35,731 nucleotides of DNA from Opitutaceae bacterium (GTDB lineage Bacteria; Verrucomicrobiota; Verrucomicrobiia; Opitutales; Opitutaceae), in NCBI GenBank assembly GCA_005799525.1, contig SYGN01000100.1, positions 1 through 35,731 on the forward strand, in the 5' to 3' direction. Every line of letters starts with the position of its first letter. The stretch's first letter is position 1. The position numbers and the translations under genes were made by a program. Positions 15,800 through 23,600 of the stretch are shown one piece after another. The notes beneath the pieces are model-generated. The model was not told the origin of the DNA, searched no databases, and saw nothing but the letters and a program-made list of their open reading frames with translations.

Positions 15800-18025
15800 T
15801 CAAGGCGCTGCGAGGAGCTGGCGGGCGTCGGTGCGCGACGGATCGAGGGTGAGGGTGCGCCGGGCGGCGGCCTGAGCGCCCGCGCGGTCGCCGGTGCGGA
15901 GGAAAACGGTGGCGAGCGCGTAGGGATAATCAGGAGACGCGGGGGCGAGGGCCTCGGCTTTGCGCAGTGCGTCGATGGAGGCGGGGAGGCGGTTGGTTTG
16001 GGCGAGGAGGAGGCCGAGATTATACCACGCACGGTCGAAGCGCGGGTCGCGCTGGATCGCTTGGCGGAAAGCCATCTCGGCGTCGGCCGGTTGGCGGGCT
16101 TCGGAAAAGGCGAGGGCGGCGCGGTAGGCGGCGGGGGCGTCGTTGGGCTGGAGCTGCGAGGAGCGGAAGAAGGCGGCGGCGGCGGGTTGCGCGGCACCCT
16201 GAGCGTTGTGCACGAAACCGAGGGCCTCGTAGATGCCGGGCGAATGGGGGTCCCACTGGGCGGCGAGCTTCATGGCCTTCTCGGCGGCGGGATATTGGCG
16301 ACGGTTCGCGAAATCTTGGCCGAGGCGGAGCTGGCCGCCGGGCTGGTCGAGCGACAGGGCGAAGTAGGCGTCGAGTTCGCGGCGCGACGCGGAATCGGCG
16401 GGCAACTCGGCTGACAACGCCCACGCGGCGTCGAGCCGGACGAGGCGGACGGGATCCTGCAACAGGGCGTGGAGGCGGTCGTGGGACGGAGCGTGGCCGT
16501 TGAGCAGGCGGACGGCGGCGGCGCGCTCCAAGGGGTCGCGGGCGGTGAGCGCGGTCTGGGCCACGGCGATCACCGGGGCCGTACGTTCGAAGGGAATGAG
16601 TAAGTCGAGGAGCGTCGCCCGCCAGGCGGGGACTTCTTCACGGGCGAGTTCGACGAGCAGCGCAGCGGGAGCGCCGGGTTGGTTGGCTTGGGCGGAGGCG
16701 ATAGCGCGAGTGCGGGCGCGTTGGAGGGAATTGAGGCTCGCGCCATACCATTCCTCGGTGGTCTTGATGGCCCAATCGGTATCCTTATCGATGTGACAGC
16801 GGTTGCACGCATTGGGGATGCCGAGCTCTTTCGTCATGAGCGGATCGGGCCGCAGCCAGCCGTGGTCATGGCGCGGAGAGCGCTGCATGTAGGTGGTGGT
16901 GGGCATGTGGCAGGATACGCACTGATTACCCGTGCTACCGGCGGCATGGCGGGAGTGGGCGAGCGGATCGATCACCGTGGCGCGGGTGCCGTTGGGCTGC
17001 GGACGGCCCGGGGCGGCGTGGCACTGCAAGCACAGGCTGTTGTCGCTCGTTGGGAGAATGGTCTTGTTCGAGTGCGGGTCGTGGCAATCGAGACAGGTGA
17101 CGCCGGCGTGGCCCATACGGCTGGTGAGCACGGAGGTCCAGTTGAAGTCTTCGTCCCGTTGCTGGCCGTCGGGATAGAAGACGGCCGCCTCGGTGGGCAA
17201 GGTCACGCGGTAGTGGTCGTGGTAGTTGTCGCCGGGCTGGAAATTGGCCGTGAGCGGTTCGTTGCGGGCGTGGCACGGCGCGCAGGTTTGCATCATCTTC
17301 TGGCGATCGCCGAAATACGGGGCGGCGGGACGCTTCGCTTGGGAGGAGGGGGCGCTGTGGGCGTCCGCAGTGGGGCCGTGGCATTGAATGCAACCGACCC
17401 CGTGTTCGACCCAGGTAGATTTGTAACTATCGGACGCGGCGTCATAGTTTTTCTGATATCCGGTCATGTGGCAGTGGGCGCACATGGAATTCCAGTTCAT
17501 GCCGCGTCCGGTCCAGTGCCCCCACTCGCCATGGCGCCGGTTCTCTTGGGCGAAGATGTTGAACCAGTCTTTTTTAACGGGATCGTAGGCGAGATCGGTG
17601 GGCTGCCAGCGACCGCCGGCGGCGGGGATGAGCGGCTGCCAGATCGGTAGGTGGCCCAAAATGAGATCGGGCGAAAGGGCGGCGGCGGGAGCGCCGCCGG
17701 TGGCTGGCGGGGTCATGCTCGGGCGACCGTGGTTCCATGCGAGGTCGAAGGCGGAGCCACCGTCGGCGATGGATTTTTGCGCGGTGAAGGCGGCCTCGAC
17801 AGCGGCGGAGGCGAGCGGACGATTGGCGAGGGCGTGGTCCGTGCCGGCCCACAATGCGTGTTGGGTGGAGTGGCACTGCATGCAGGTGTTCGAGGTCTGC
17901 TTCGTCGCCTGGGCCACGGTCATGACGCCGGTCGAGGTGGCGGAGCTCGATGACGACGGCCGGCCGCAACCGCTCACGAGCAGTCCGGCCGCACAAGCCA
18001 ATACCGAGGCGAGAAGAAGTCGCAT
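15800..18025 (-). CDS. Octaheme c-type cytochrome lipoprotein with TPR repeats
   Basis: The protein carries eight CxxCH heme-binding motifs in its first ~410 residues (CMQCH, CAHCH, CIQCH, CAPCH, CLDCH, CLQCH, CVSCH, CNRCH), an arrangement like cytochrome c554-related multiheme proteins. A HEAT-like helical stretch follows. The last ~180 residues are tetratricopeptide repeats (for example FDRAWYNLGLLLAQTNRLPA). The preferred start, ATG 18025, gives a lipoprotein signal ending in LLVSGC, so Cys20 should be lipidated; ATG 18052 would add nine residues. The protein is 741 residues long. It heads the minus-strand operon, 38 bp before the redoxin/Cu-monooxygenase-like gene. It is probably a periplasmic or outer-membrane electron carrier whose TPR part docks a partner. 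The electron donor and acceptor are unknown. Confidence 0.88.
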   Translation of the reverse strand: MRLLLASVLACAAGLLVSGCGRPSSSSSATSTGVMTVAQATKQTSNTCMQCHSTQHALWAGTDHALANRPLASAAVEAAFTAQKSIADGGSAFDLAWNHGRPSMTPPATGGAPAAALSPDLILGHLPIWQPLIPAAGGRWQPTDLAYDPVKKDWFNIFAQENRRHGEWGHWTGRGMNWNSMCAHCHMTGYQKNYDAASDSYKSTWVEHGVGCIQCHGPTADAHSAPSSQAKRPAAPYFGDRQKMMQTCAPCHARNEPLTANFQPGDNYHDHYRVTLPTEAAVFYPDGQQRDEDFNWTSVLTSRMGHAGVTCLDCHDPHSNKTILPTSDNSLCLQCHAAPGRPQPNGTRATVIDPLAHSRHAAGSTGNQCVSCHMPTTTYMQRSPRHDHGWLRPDPLMTKELGIPNACNRCHIDKDTDWAIKTTEEWYGASLNSLQRARTRAIASAQANQPGAPAALLVELAREEVPAWRATLLDLLIPFERTAPVIAVAQTALTARDPLERAAAVRLLNGHAPSHDRLHALLQDPVRLVRLDAAWALSAELPADSASRRELDAYFALSLDQPGGQLRLGQDFANRRQYPAAEKAMKLAAQWDPHSPGIYEALGFVHNAQGAAQPAAAAFFRSSQLQPNDAPAAYRAALAFSEARQPADAEMAFRQAIQRDPRFDRAWYNLGLLLAQTNRLPASIDALRKAEALAPASPDYPYALATVFLRTGDRAGAQAAARRTLTLDPSRTDARQLLAAP

Positions 18026-18198
18026 AAGAGAGAGTGAACAGAAAAGGCGCATCTGAAAGCCGAAGAATCAGAAACCATGCAGGACCAACGCGGCCCGTCG
18101 AGGTTTTCGGCGGGAGGGTGACCGGAGTGGCGTAGGCCGCCGAGAAAGTGTTTCACGGAGCCAAGGGCAACACGCGACCGGGCGCAGGCGGGCGCGGG

Positions 18199-18224
18199 AT
18201 TTTTTGGATCACCCGACAAAAAAT
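18199..18224. repeat. A/T-stem inverted repeat upstream of the cytochrome operon
   Basis: ATTTTTTG (18199-18206) and CAAAAAAT (18217-18224) are perfect inverted arms around a 10-base loop. After one G-G mismatch, GG and CC continue the stem outward. It could act as a bidirectional terminator or a protein site about 175-200 bp upstream of the cytochrome start. Nothing else identifies it. Confidence 0.35.
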
Positions 18225-18246
18225 GCCCCAGGGTGGTTGAACCGCC

Positions 18247-18306
18247 AATCTTCGCTAATTTTTGGACGTCAAGGGCGGTTTCAATGAGCGAAGATCAGCG
18301 CAGATT
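18247..18306. repeat. Clustered 10-bp repeats, AGCG(A/C)AGAT(C/T)
   Basis: Two adjacent direct copies, AGCGAAGATC (18287-18296) and AGCGCAGATT (18297-18306), are followed by a partial third (AGCGG). One inverted copy, AATCTTCGCT, lies at 18247-18256. The inverted and first direct copies can pair as a hairpin over nine bases. This resembles short dispersed intergenic repeats, but only this cluster was noticed in the window. Confidence 0.45.
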
Positions 18307-18320
18307 AGCGGCTAAACTGG

Positions 18321-18560
18321 TTGGGGAAATTCCTTCGGCGGTTGGCTCAGGTCGCAACGAGAGTTCTCGCTTTGAACGCGGTGAAGCGGGGCAATGCGCT
18401 GAATGCCGGCGTGAACGATACCGCGATCTTGCACTCGTGCTGGGCGGACGGGGCGGCGAGCGATCGAAAGGCGGACGTGTGGGCGAAGATGGCGGCACCG
18501 TTTATTTTGCAGCTCGGGGCCAAGGATAACGGGCAAGCGGTGAGTGTGGGTGGGGACTGA
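18321..18560 (+). pseudogene. Possible 3' remnant of an unidentified gene
   Basis: An open frame ending in TGA at 18558-18560 encodes a tail such as GVNDTAILHSCWADGAASDR, then ADVWAKMAAPFILQLGAKDN. Its codons are strongly G-first and GC-third, like real genes of this window, rather than like the antisense shadows. There is no plausible start codon or ribosome site upstream, and the sequence just before it is a 10-bp repeat cluster, so it looks like a truncated gene end. I do not recognise the family. Weakly supported. Confidence 0.3.
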
Positions 18561-18664
18561 GCTTTGCCTTGATTCCACTTCCGGGGGGCGGATGCTCACG
18601 CTCATGTCGTCCTCCCCGCAAGTCTCGGCTTTGCCTTGATTCCAATTCCGGGGGGCGGATGCTC
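18561..18664. repeat. 37-bp direct repeat, two copies
   Basis: The copies lie at 18561-18597 and 18628-18664. Both begin GCTTTGCCTTGATTCCA and end CCGGGGGGCGGATGCTC, and they differ at a single base. They are separated by 30 bp. The second copy ends about 30 bp before the truncated end of the glycine-rich repeat-domain remnant. Two copies only, so not a CRISPR array. It may be a segment duplication or part of a dispersed intergenic repeat that promoted deletion here. Confidence 0.7.
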
Positions 18665-18692
18665 TCGTTGCCATTGCTACGCTACGCACCAT

Positions 18693-19328
18693 GACACCGA
18701 AGGCATCGAGGGCGGGGCCGATGGCGCGGACGAGGAGGAGACGCGCCGAGGTGCCACCGGTTGCGATGCCGGGAATGATAATATTTTGGTCGGTGCCGAC
18801 GACGCCGCGGCTGGAGAGGTTGACGAGGCGCGATTGCATCGTGGTGAGGTCGTAGCTTTCGAGGAGGGCGAGGCCGAGGGCACCACCGCCGGAAACTTGG
18901 GCGGTATAGCTGCCGGGAGGGAGCGTGACGAGAAGGGCGCAGTCGGCGCTGCCGTCGGGGAAGGCGAAGGCGCCGACTTGCTTGGCGGCGGTGCTCCAGC
19001 CAGTATTGGAGAAAAGTGGATGGCCGGCACCATCGAAGAGGGAGGGAATGGGGCGGGCCAAGGTGCCGGTGAGTCCGAAGGCGGTGAGGGCGGGGCCGGC
19101 GGCGCGGAGCAGGAGCCGTTTCGAGGCGGTGCCGCGGACGACGAGGCCGCTGATGAGAATATTTCCGCCGCCGCCGACTTGGCCGCACGTGGAGAGGTTG
19201 CCGAGGCGACCGTCGAAGATGCCTTCCGATTGGAGGATCACGTCGTTGAGGCCGAGAATGAAGAACGCGTCCCGCGCGAAGCCGACGGCGTTGAGGATGC
19301 TGGTGGGCTGGTCCCGGTCAGACGTTTG
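18693..19328 (-). pseudogene. Orphan fragment of a repeat domain from secreted Opitutae-type proteins
   Basis: Directly after the stop of the S9 peptidase gene, in the same frame, begins ILNAVGFARDAFFILGLNDV. It is followed by two ~110-residue repeats: LGNLSTCGQVGGGGNILISG, LLRAAGPALTAFGLTGTLA, then RLVNLSSRGVVGTDQNIIIP and LLVRAIGPALDAFGV. This repeat normally forms the C-terminal part of large secreted proteins in Verrucomicrobia. Both ends are missing here. Homology stops at about 18693, where the repeat-rich sequence begins, and there is no signal peptide or start. The stop codon of the peptidase separates the two, so this is probably a gene remnant rather than a fused domain, unless that TGA is a recent mutation or an error. 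Confidence 0.65.
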
Positions 19329-21629
19329 TCAGCGCGTGGTCGTGGGTTGGAGGGCGCGGTTTAGGAATTCGATGATGCGGGTTTGTTGGCGGAGTTTGAC
19401 GAGTGGGTCGCTGATCATGTGCGTGCCCAGCATCGGGAGCAGTTCGTAGGGCTTGCCTGCCAGGTAAAGCGCGTCGGCGAGCTGGAGCGTGTGCTGGAAA
19501 TACACGTTGTCGTCGGTGAGTCCGTGGATGAGGAGGAGAGGGCGCGTGAGTTGCGAGGCGTAGGTGGTGACGTTGCTCACGCGATAGGCTTCCGGGGAAA
19601 ATTGCGGGAGACCGAGGTAGCGCTCCGTGTAGTGTGTGTCGTAGTTTTCCCAGGTGACGACGGGGGCCCCGGCGACGGCGGCTTGGAAAATATCGGGACG
19701 GCGCATCGCGGCCATGGCGGCGAAGTAGCCACCAAAGGACCAGCCGGTGACGCCTACGCGGCTCAGGTCGAGTTCCGGAAAGGTCTGCGCGAGCGCGCTG
19801 AGGCCGGTGATCTGGTCTGCGAGGGCGATGTCGATGACGTTGCCCTTGATAATGCGCTCCCACGCGCGGCCGCGCCACGGGGTGCCGCGGCCGTCGATGC
19901 GCACGACGACATAGCCCTGGTCGGCCATCCACTGATCGGGGAGGTAGCCGCGCGCGGTGGCGGAAACCATCTTGCTGGTGGGGCCGGCGTAGACGACGAG
20001 GATGACGGGATATTTTTTCCCGGCGGTGAAATTACGCGGGCGCGTGAGCGCGGCGTCGAAGGCGCGCTCGCCAGTGGTGCGGGTGAGTTCGGTGGTGGGC
20101 AGGCGCGGGAGCGGGGCAGCGACGGAAGGGAGCGTGGCAACGATGCGATCGTCGTCGGCGGAGATGATTTCGCTGCGCCAGGTGCCGTCGAAGAGATCTG
20201 TAGTGCGAATCAGAAGACGGGACTCCGAGGAAAAAGTGGCGTTGTGCTGGCCGCGGCCGCGGGTGAGGGCGTGGCCGGAGCTGATGGTTTGGCTGTCGCC
20301 GTTCAGCGGAAATGACCAAAGGTGAACCTCGCGAGGGTCGGGGCCGCCACGCACGAGCACGGCACCGGAGTCTTCGTCGACGTCGACAAGTCCGCGATAA
20401 TTGAAGGTGGTGGGAGTGATTTCGCGGAGGAGGGCGCCGGTGGTGGCGCGGAGTTCGACTTGCCACGTGCCGCGGCGCTCGGTCGTCCAGAGGAAGCCCT
20501 CACCGTCGGCGAGCCAGAAGGGCGGGCGGCGTTCACCGTTGGAGCCGGCGGCGTTGTCGTCGAGGTTGAGCCAGGCGGCGTCGGTCTCGCGGAGGAGTTC
20601 GGTGGTAGCACCGGTGGCGGAATTGACGGCGAGGAGACGTTGGTCGGTTTGCTCGCGGTTTTGGACGAGGAGGGTGGGCGGAGCGTATGTTTGCCACGTG
20701 ACGTGGGCGAGATAGGGGAAGGCAACGTGGTCCCAAGGGATTGGCGTGGGGGCCGGGGTCGCTTGGTTAGCGCGGAGCGAGAGCAGGAAAAGGCGAACAG
20801 TGGCGTTGGGGGTGCCGGCGCGGGGATAGAAGAATTTGGTGGGAGCGGCTTCGGGGTGAAGGGCGTCGGCGACGTAGCGAACGGCGACAGCGGATTCGTC
20901 GGTCTGTTGGTAGAGGAGGCTGTGGGAATCGGGGGACCACCAGAAGCCGCGCGGGCGGCTCATTTCCTCCTGAGCGACGAACTCGGCGGTGCCGTGGGAG
21001 AGCGTGGCGGTGGCGCCGGTGGTGACGGTCCGCGTGATGGGCGGGGAGGCGGTGAGATCGATGACATGGAGTTCTCGATCGGCGGCGGCGGCGATCATGC
21101 GACCATCAGGGGAGAAGCGAGGGTCGATCCAGCCGCGTCCAGGAAGTTCGGTGACACGGAGCGAGGCGCGTTCGACGAGGTAGAGTTTGCCGGAAAGGGT
21201 GACGAGGAGGTGGGTGCCGTCGCCGGAGAGTTGATAGGTGGTAAAGCCTTTCAGACTTTGGCGGGAGCGTTCGCGACGGGCTTTTTCTTCGGCGGACACG
21301 GCTTCGGTGGTGTCACCGAGGATGTGAGCGGGGGTGAGGAGTTCGCGTTCGCGGCCGGTGGCGAGGTCGAGCTCGTAAAGTTTTAGCGTGGGGTCGCGCG
21401 GAGCGGAGCGGAGGTAGAGGGCATGTTTGCCGTCGGGGGTGAGCTTGGGTGAGACGGGGCGACCCAAGGTGTAGTTCCTCGTCTCGGCGAGATCGCGGAA
21501 GTAGGCGAGGTTGGCATCCTCGGCGGCGGAAGCGGCGGAAGCGGGGGCTGCGATGGAACGGACGGAAGGTAGAACGAGAACGATCAAGAGAACGAGAACG
21601 AGGGTTCGGGCGGGAGAGGAGGGGGACAT
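19329..21629 (-). CDS. Prolyl oligopeptidase family serine peptidase (S9B, DPP-IV-like)
   Basis: This exported peptidase probably removes dipeptides from peptide N-termini. The start is taken as ATG 21629, which gives a signal peptide (TLVLVLLIVLVLPSVRSIAA) and 766 residues; longer in-frame versions would run through the upstream dtd gene. The first ~500 residues form the DPP-IV beta-propeller (SPDGRMIAAAADRELHVIDL is one blade). The C-terminal alpha/beta hydrolase domain contains the catalytic triad Ser631 in VTGWSFGGYF, Asp706 in GLTDDNVYFQ and His737 in GTHMI, in the order of human DPP-IV. The gene starts 14 bp after the dtd stop, so the two are co-transcribed. Its own stop is directly followed in frame by a secreted-protein repeat-domain remnant. 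Confidence 0.93.
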   Translation of the reverse strand: MSPSSPARTLVLVLLIVLVLPSVRSIAAPASAASAAEDANLAYFRDLAETRNYTLGRPVSPKLTPDGKHALYLRSAPRDPTLKLYELDLATGRERELLTPAHILGDTTEAVSAEEKARRERSRQSLKGFTTYQLSGDGTHLLVTLSGKLYLVERASLRVTELPGRGWIDPRFSPDGRMIAAAADRELHVIDLTASPPITRTVTTGATATLSHGTAEFVAQEEMSRPRGFWWSPDSHSLLYQQTDESAVAVRYVADALHPEAAPTKFFYPRAGTPNATVRLFLLSLRANQATPAPTPIPWDHVAFPYLAHVTWQTYAPPTLLVQNREQTDQRLLAVNSATGATTELLRETDAAWLNLDDNAAGSNGERRPPFWLADGEGFLWTTERRGTWQVELRATTGALLREITPTTFNYRGLVDVDEDSGAVLVRGGPDPREVHLWSFPLNGDSQTISSGHALTRGRGQHNATFSSESRLLIRTTDLFDGTWRSEIISADDDRIVATLPSVAAPLPRLPTTELTRTTGERAFDAALTRPRNFTAGKKYPVILVVYAGPTSKMVSATARGYLPDQWMADQGYVVVRIDGRGTPWRGRAWERIIKGNVIDIALADQITGLSALAQTFPELDLSRVGVTGWSFGGYFAAMAAMRRPDIFQAAVAGAPVVTWENYDTHYTERYLGLPQFSPEAYRVSNVTTYASQLTRPLLLIHGLTDDNVYFQHTLQLADALYLAGKPYELLPMLGTHMISDPLVKLRQQTRIIEFLNRALQPTTTR

Positions 21630-21643
21630 GGCGGAGGGGACGG

Positions 21644-22159
21644 TTATGCGCGTTGCTGCGAATCGATGATCAGCGTGACGGGGCCGTCGTTGACGAGGGA
21701 GACGGCCATTGCGGCACCGAATTGACCGGTGGCGACGGGGCGACCGAGGGCGACGGAGAGCAGGCGGCAGAACATCTCGTAGAGGGGAATCGCCAGGTCG
21801 GGACGGGCGGCAGCGTTGAACGAGGGGCGGGTGCCTTTGCGGGTGCTGGCGAAGAGGGTGAATTGGCTGACGACCAATGCGGAAGGAGCTGAGAGCGGAG
21901 CGTCCCGAGCCGAGAGACCGGATGACGAGTCCGCAGAGCGCGGCGGTAGAGCGGCGTCGAGAAGGGAGCGGTTCATGTGGCCCTCGGCGTCCGGAAAGAT
22001 GCGGAGCTTGGCGATTTTTTCCGCGAGCCATTGGGTGTCGGCCTCGGTGTCGGTGGGGGCGACGCCGAGGAAAACGAGGAGGCCAGGGCCGATGTCACCG
22101 ACGATGGCACCGGCGACGGTGACGCGGGCTGCGCTGACTCGCTGGATGACGGCGCGCAT
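21644..22159 (-). CDS. dtd: D-aminoacyl-tRNA deacylase
   Basis: The enzyme hydrolyses D-amino acids mischarged on tRNA (D-Tyr, Gly-tRNA-Ala), a cytoplasmic proofreading step. The ATG at 22159 gives the family N-terminus [15 protein letters not shown]; an upstream in-frame start would add nine unconserved residues. The two active-site motifs are present: VVSQFTLFA and NDGPVT. The protein is 171 residues, longer than the usual ~145-150. The excess is a ~25-residue Ser/Ala-rich insertion ([20 protein letters not shown] and onward) between NRSLL and VVSQFTL, where the family has a short turn. It lies 96 bp downstream of fabV and 14 bp upstream of the S9 peptidase gene. Confidence 0.93.
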   Translation of the reverse strand: MRAVIQRVSAARVTVAGAIVGDIGPGLLVFLGVAPTDTEADTQWLAEKIAKLRIFPDAEGHMNRSLLDAALPPRSADSSSGLSARDAPLSAPSALVVSQFTLFASTRKGTRPSFNAAARPDLAIPLYEMFCRLLSVALGRPVATGQFGAAMAVSLVNDGPVTLIIDSQQRA

Positions 22160-22255
22160 GAATTGTCGGAGGGCGGGTGCCGTCAACGCGCGAGGGCGTC
22201 GGCAAGCGACGCCCCTTCGGCATGGGGATACGGACGTCGGCCAGCGGCGCCGCCG

Positions 22256-23443
22256 CTATAGCATCGGCACATGGGGTTCGGTTTCGGCGTCGTAGTTGAT
22301 GCCGGGGAGGCCGAAGCCGAACAGTTTCAGGAACTCGGTGCGGTAACCGGCGATGTCGGTCTCGGCGGCGATATTTTCGGTGGTGACGCCTGGCCAAATT
22401 TTGGCGACGGCGGACTGGATCGCGGGGCGCATTTCCCAATCGTCGACCCGGATGCGGCCGGATTCGTCGAAGGTGGGTTTACGACCATTATACATCTGGG
22501 TGGCGAAGAGGCGCTGGATCTGTTCGACGCAGCCCTCGTGGGTGCCGGCGGCTTTCATGATCTTGTAGAGAATCGAAATGTAGAGCGGGACGACGGGAAT
22601 GGCGGAGCTCGCCTGCGTCACGAGGGCTTTGTTGACGGAGATGAAGGCGCGGCCGCCGCCGTTGAGCTTGAGGAGCGAATCGATGTGGCGGGCGGCGCGC
22701 TCGAGGTCGTTCTTCGCGAGACCGATGGTGCCATTTTTGTAGATTGCCCAGGTGACTTCTGGCCCGATGTAGGAATAGGCGACGGATTGCGCGCCGGGGG
22801 CCAGCAGCTTGGCGTCCGTGAGCGCCTGCATCCACATCTCCCAATCCTCGCCGCCCATGACCGTAACGGTATCGGCGATTTCTTGTTCGCTGGCGGGCTC
22901 GATCGCGACGGTGCTGATGATGCCCTTGTCGGTGTCGACGGTCTTGTTGGTATAGGAGGCACCGACGGGTTTGAGACAGGATTTGTGGACGACGCCGGTG
23001 GTCGGGTGAGTGCGGCGGGGTGAGGCGAGGGAGTAGACGACGAGGTCGACTTGGCCGAGGTCGGCGCGGATGGCGTCGAGGGCCTGTTGCTTGATGTCAG
23101 CGGAGAAGGCATCGCCGTTAAAATTTTTGGCGTAGAGCCCGGCGGCGCGAGCGGCTTTGGTGAAGGCGATCGTGTTGTACCAACCGGGCGTGGCGGATCG
23201 GCCTTCCTCCGAAGGACGCTCGAAAAAGACCCCGAGAGTGGCGGCGCCGGAGCCGAAGGCCGCAGTGATCCGGGAGGCCAAGCCGTAGCCGGTGGAGGAA
23301 CCGAGGACGAGGACGCGCTTGGGACCGCCAGAGATGGGGCCTTGGGCCTTCACGTGGTCGATCCATTGCTGAACATGCGCGGCACAGCCCTCGGGATGGG
23401 CAGTGACGCAAACGAAGCCGCGAACCTTGGGTTTGATAATCAT
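22256..23443 (-). CDS. fabV: Trans-2-enoyl-CoA/ACP reductase, FabV type
   Basis: This NADH-dependent enoyl reductase completes the elongation cycle of type II fatty acid synthesis. It is 395 residues from ATG 23443, close to the ~397 typical of FabV; a TTG nine bases upstream is not needed. The nucleotide-binding start is RVLVLGSSTGYGLASRI. The long SDR signature Tyr-x8-Lys is Tyr235 and Lys244 in IYKNGTIGLAK, at the same numbers as in characterised FabV proteins. YSYIGPEVTWA and GGRAFISVNKALVTQASSAI are further family blocks. The gene precedes dtd on the same strand. FabV is known to be less triclosan-sensitive than FabI; whether another enoyl reductase exists here is unseen. Confidence 0.95.
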   Translation of the reverse strand: MIIKPKVRGFVCVTAHPEGCAAHVQQWIDHVKAQGPISGGPKRVLVLGSSTGYGLASRITAAFGSGAATLGVFFERPSEEGRSATPGWYNTIAFTKAARAAGLYAKNFNGDAFSADIKQQALDAIRADLGQVDLVVYSLASPRRTHPTTGVVHKSCLKPVGASYTNKTVDTDKGIISTVAIEPASEQEIADTVTVMGGEDWEMWMQALTDAKLLAPGAQSVAYSYIGPEVTWAIYKNGTIGLAKNDLERAARHIDSLLKLNGGGRAFISVNKALVTQASSAIPVVPLYISILYKIMKAAGTHEGCVEQIQRLFATQMYNGRKPTFDESGRIRVDDWEMRPAIQSAVAKIWPGVTTENIAAETDIAGYRTEFLKLFGFGLPGINYDAETEPHVPML

Positions 23444-23600
23444 GCGCTGCAAAGATTTCTCGGCGCGAGGGCCGAGGGCAAGCGGGGATTTGGCGCAGGA
23501 CAGTTGGCGCAGGAGTAGGGCGGTTTGTCAGCGAGGGCGCGTCGGCTCGATGACCGGAAAGGCAGGGCCGGGATAAACCCAGCCCACAGCCCCGAACCCC

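Noticed and set aside
16679-17650. 323-codon plus-strand open frame
   Set aside because: It is antisense to the octaheme cytochrome gene, whose CxxCH motifs are all in the minus frame.
18561-18664. CRISPR array
   Set aside because: Only two copies of a 37-bp unit with one 30-bp spacer, no further units and no cas genes nearby.
18312-18690. Continuation of the repeat-domain frame as a real C-terminus
   Set aside because: The minus-strand frame stays open but loses all similarity at about 18693 and runs through the direct repeats, with Arg-rich shadow sequence.
21630-22031. Extended N-terminus of the S9 peptidase
   Set aside because: The extension overlaps dtd in another frame, has Arg/Pro-rich shadow composition and would bury the signal peptide that begins at 21629.
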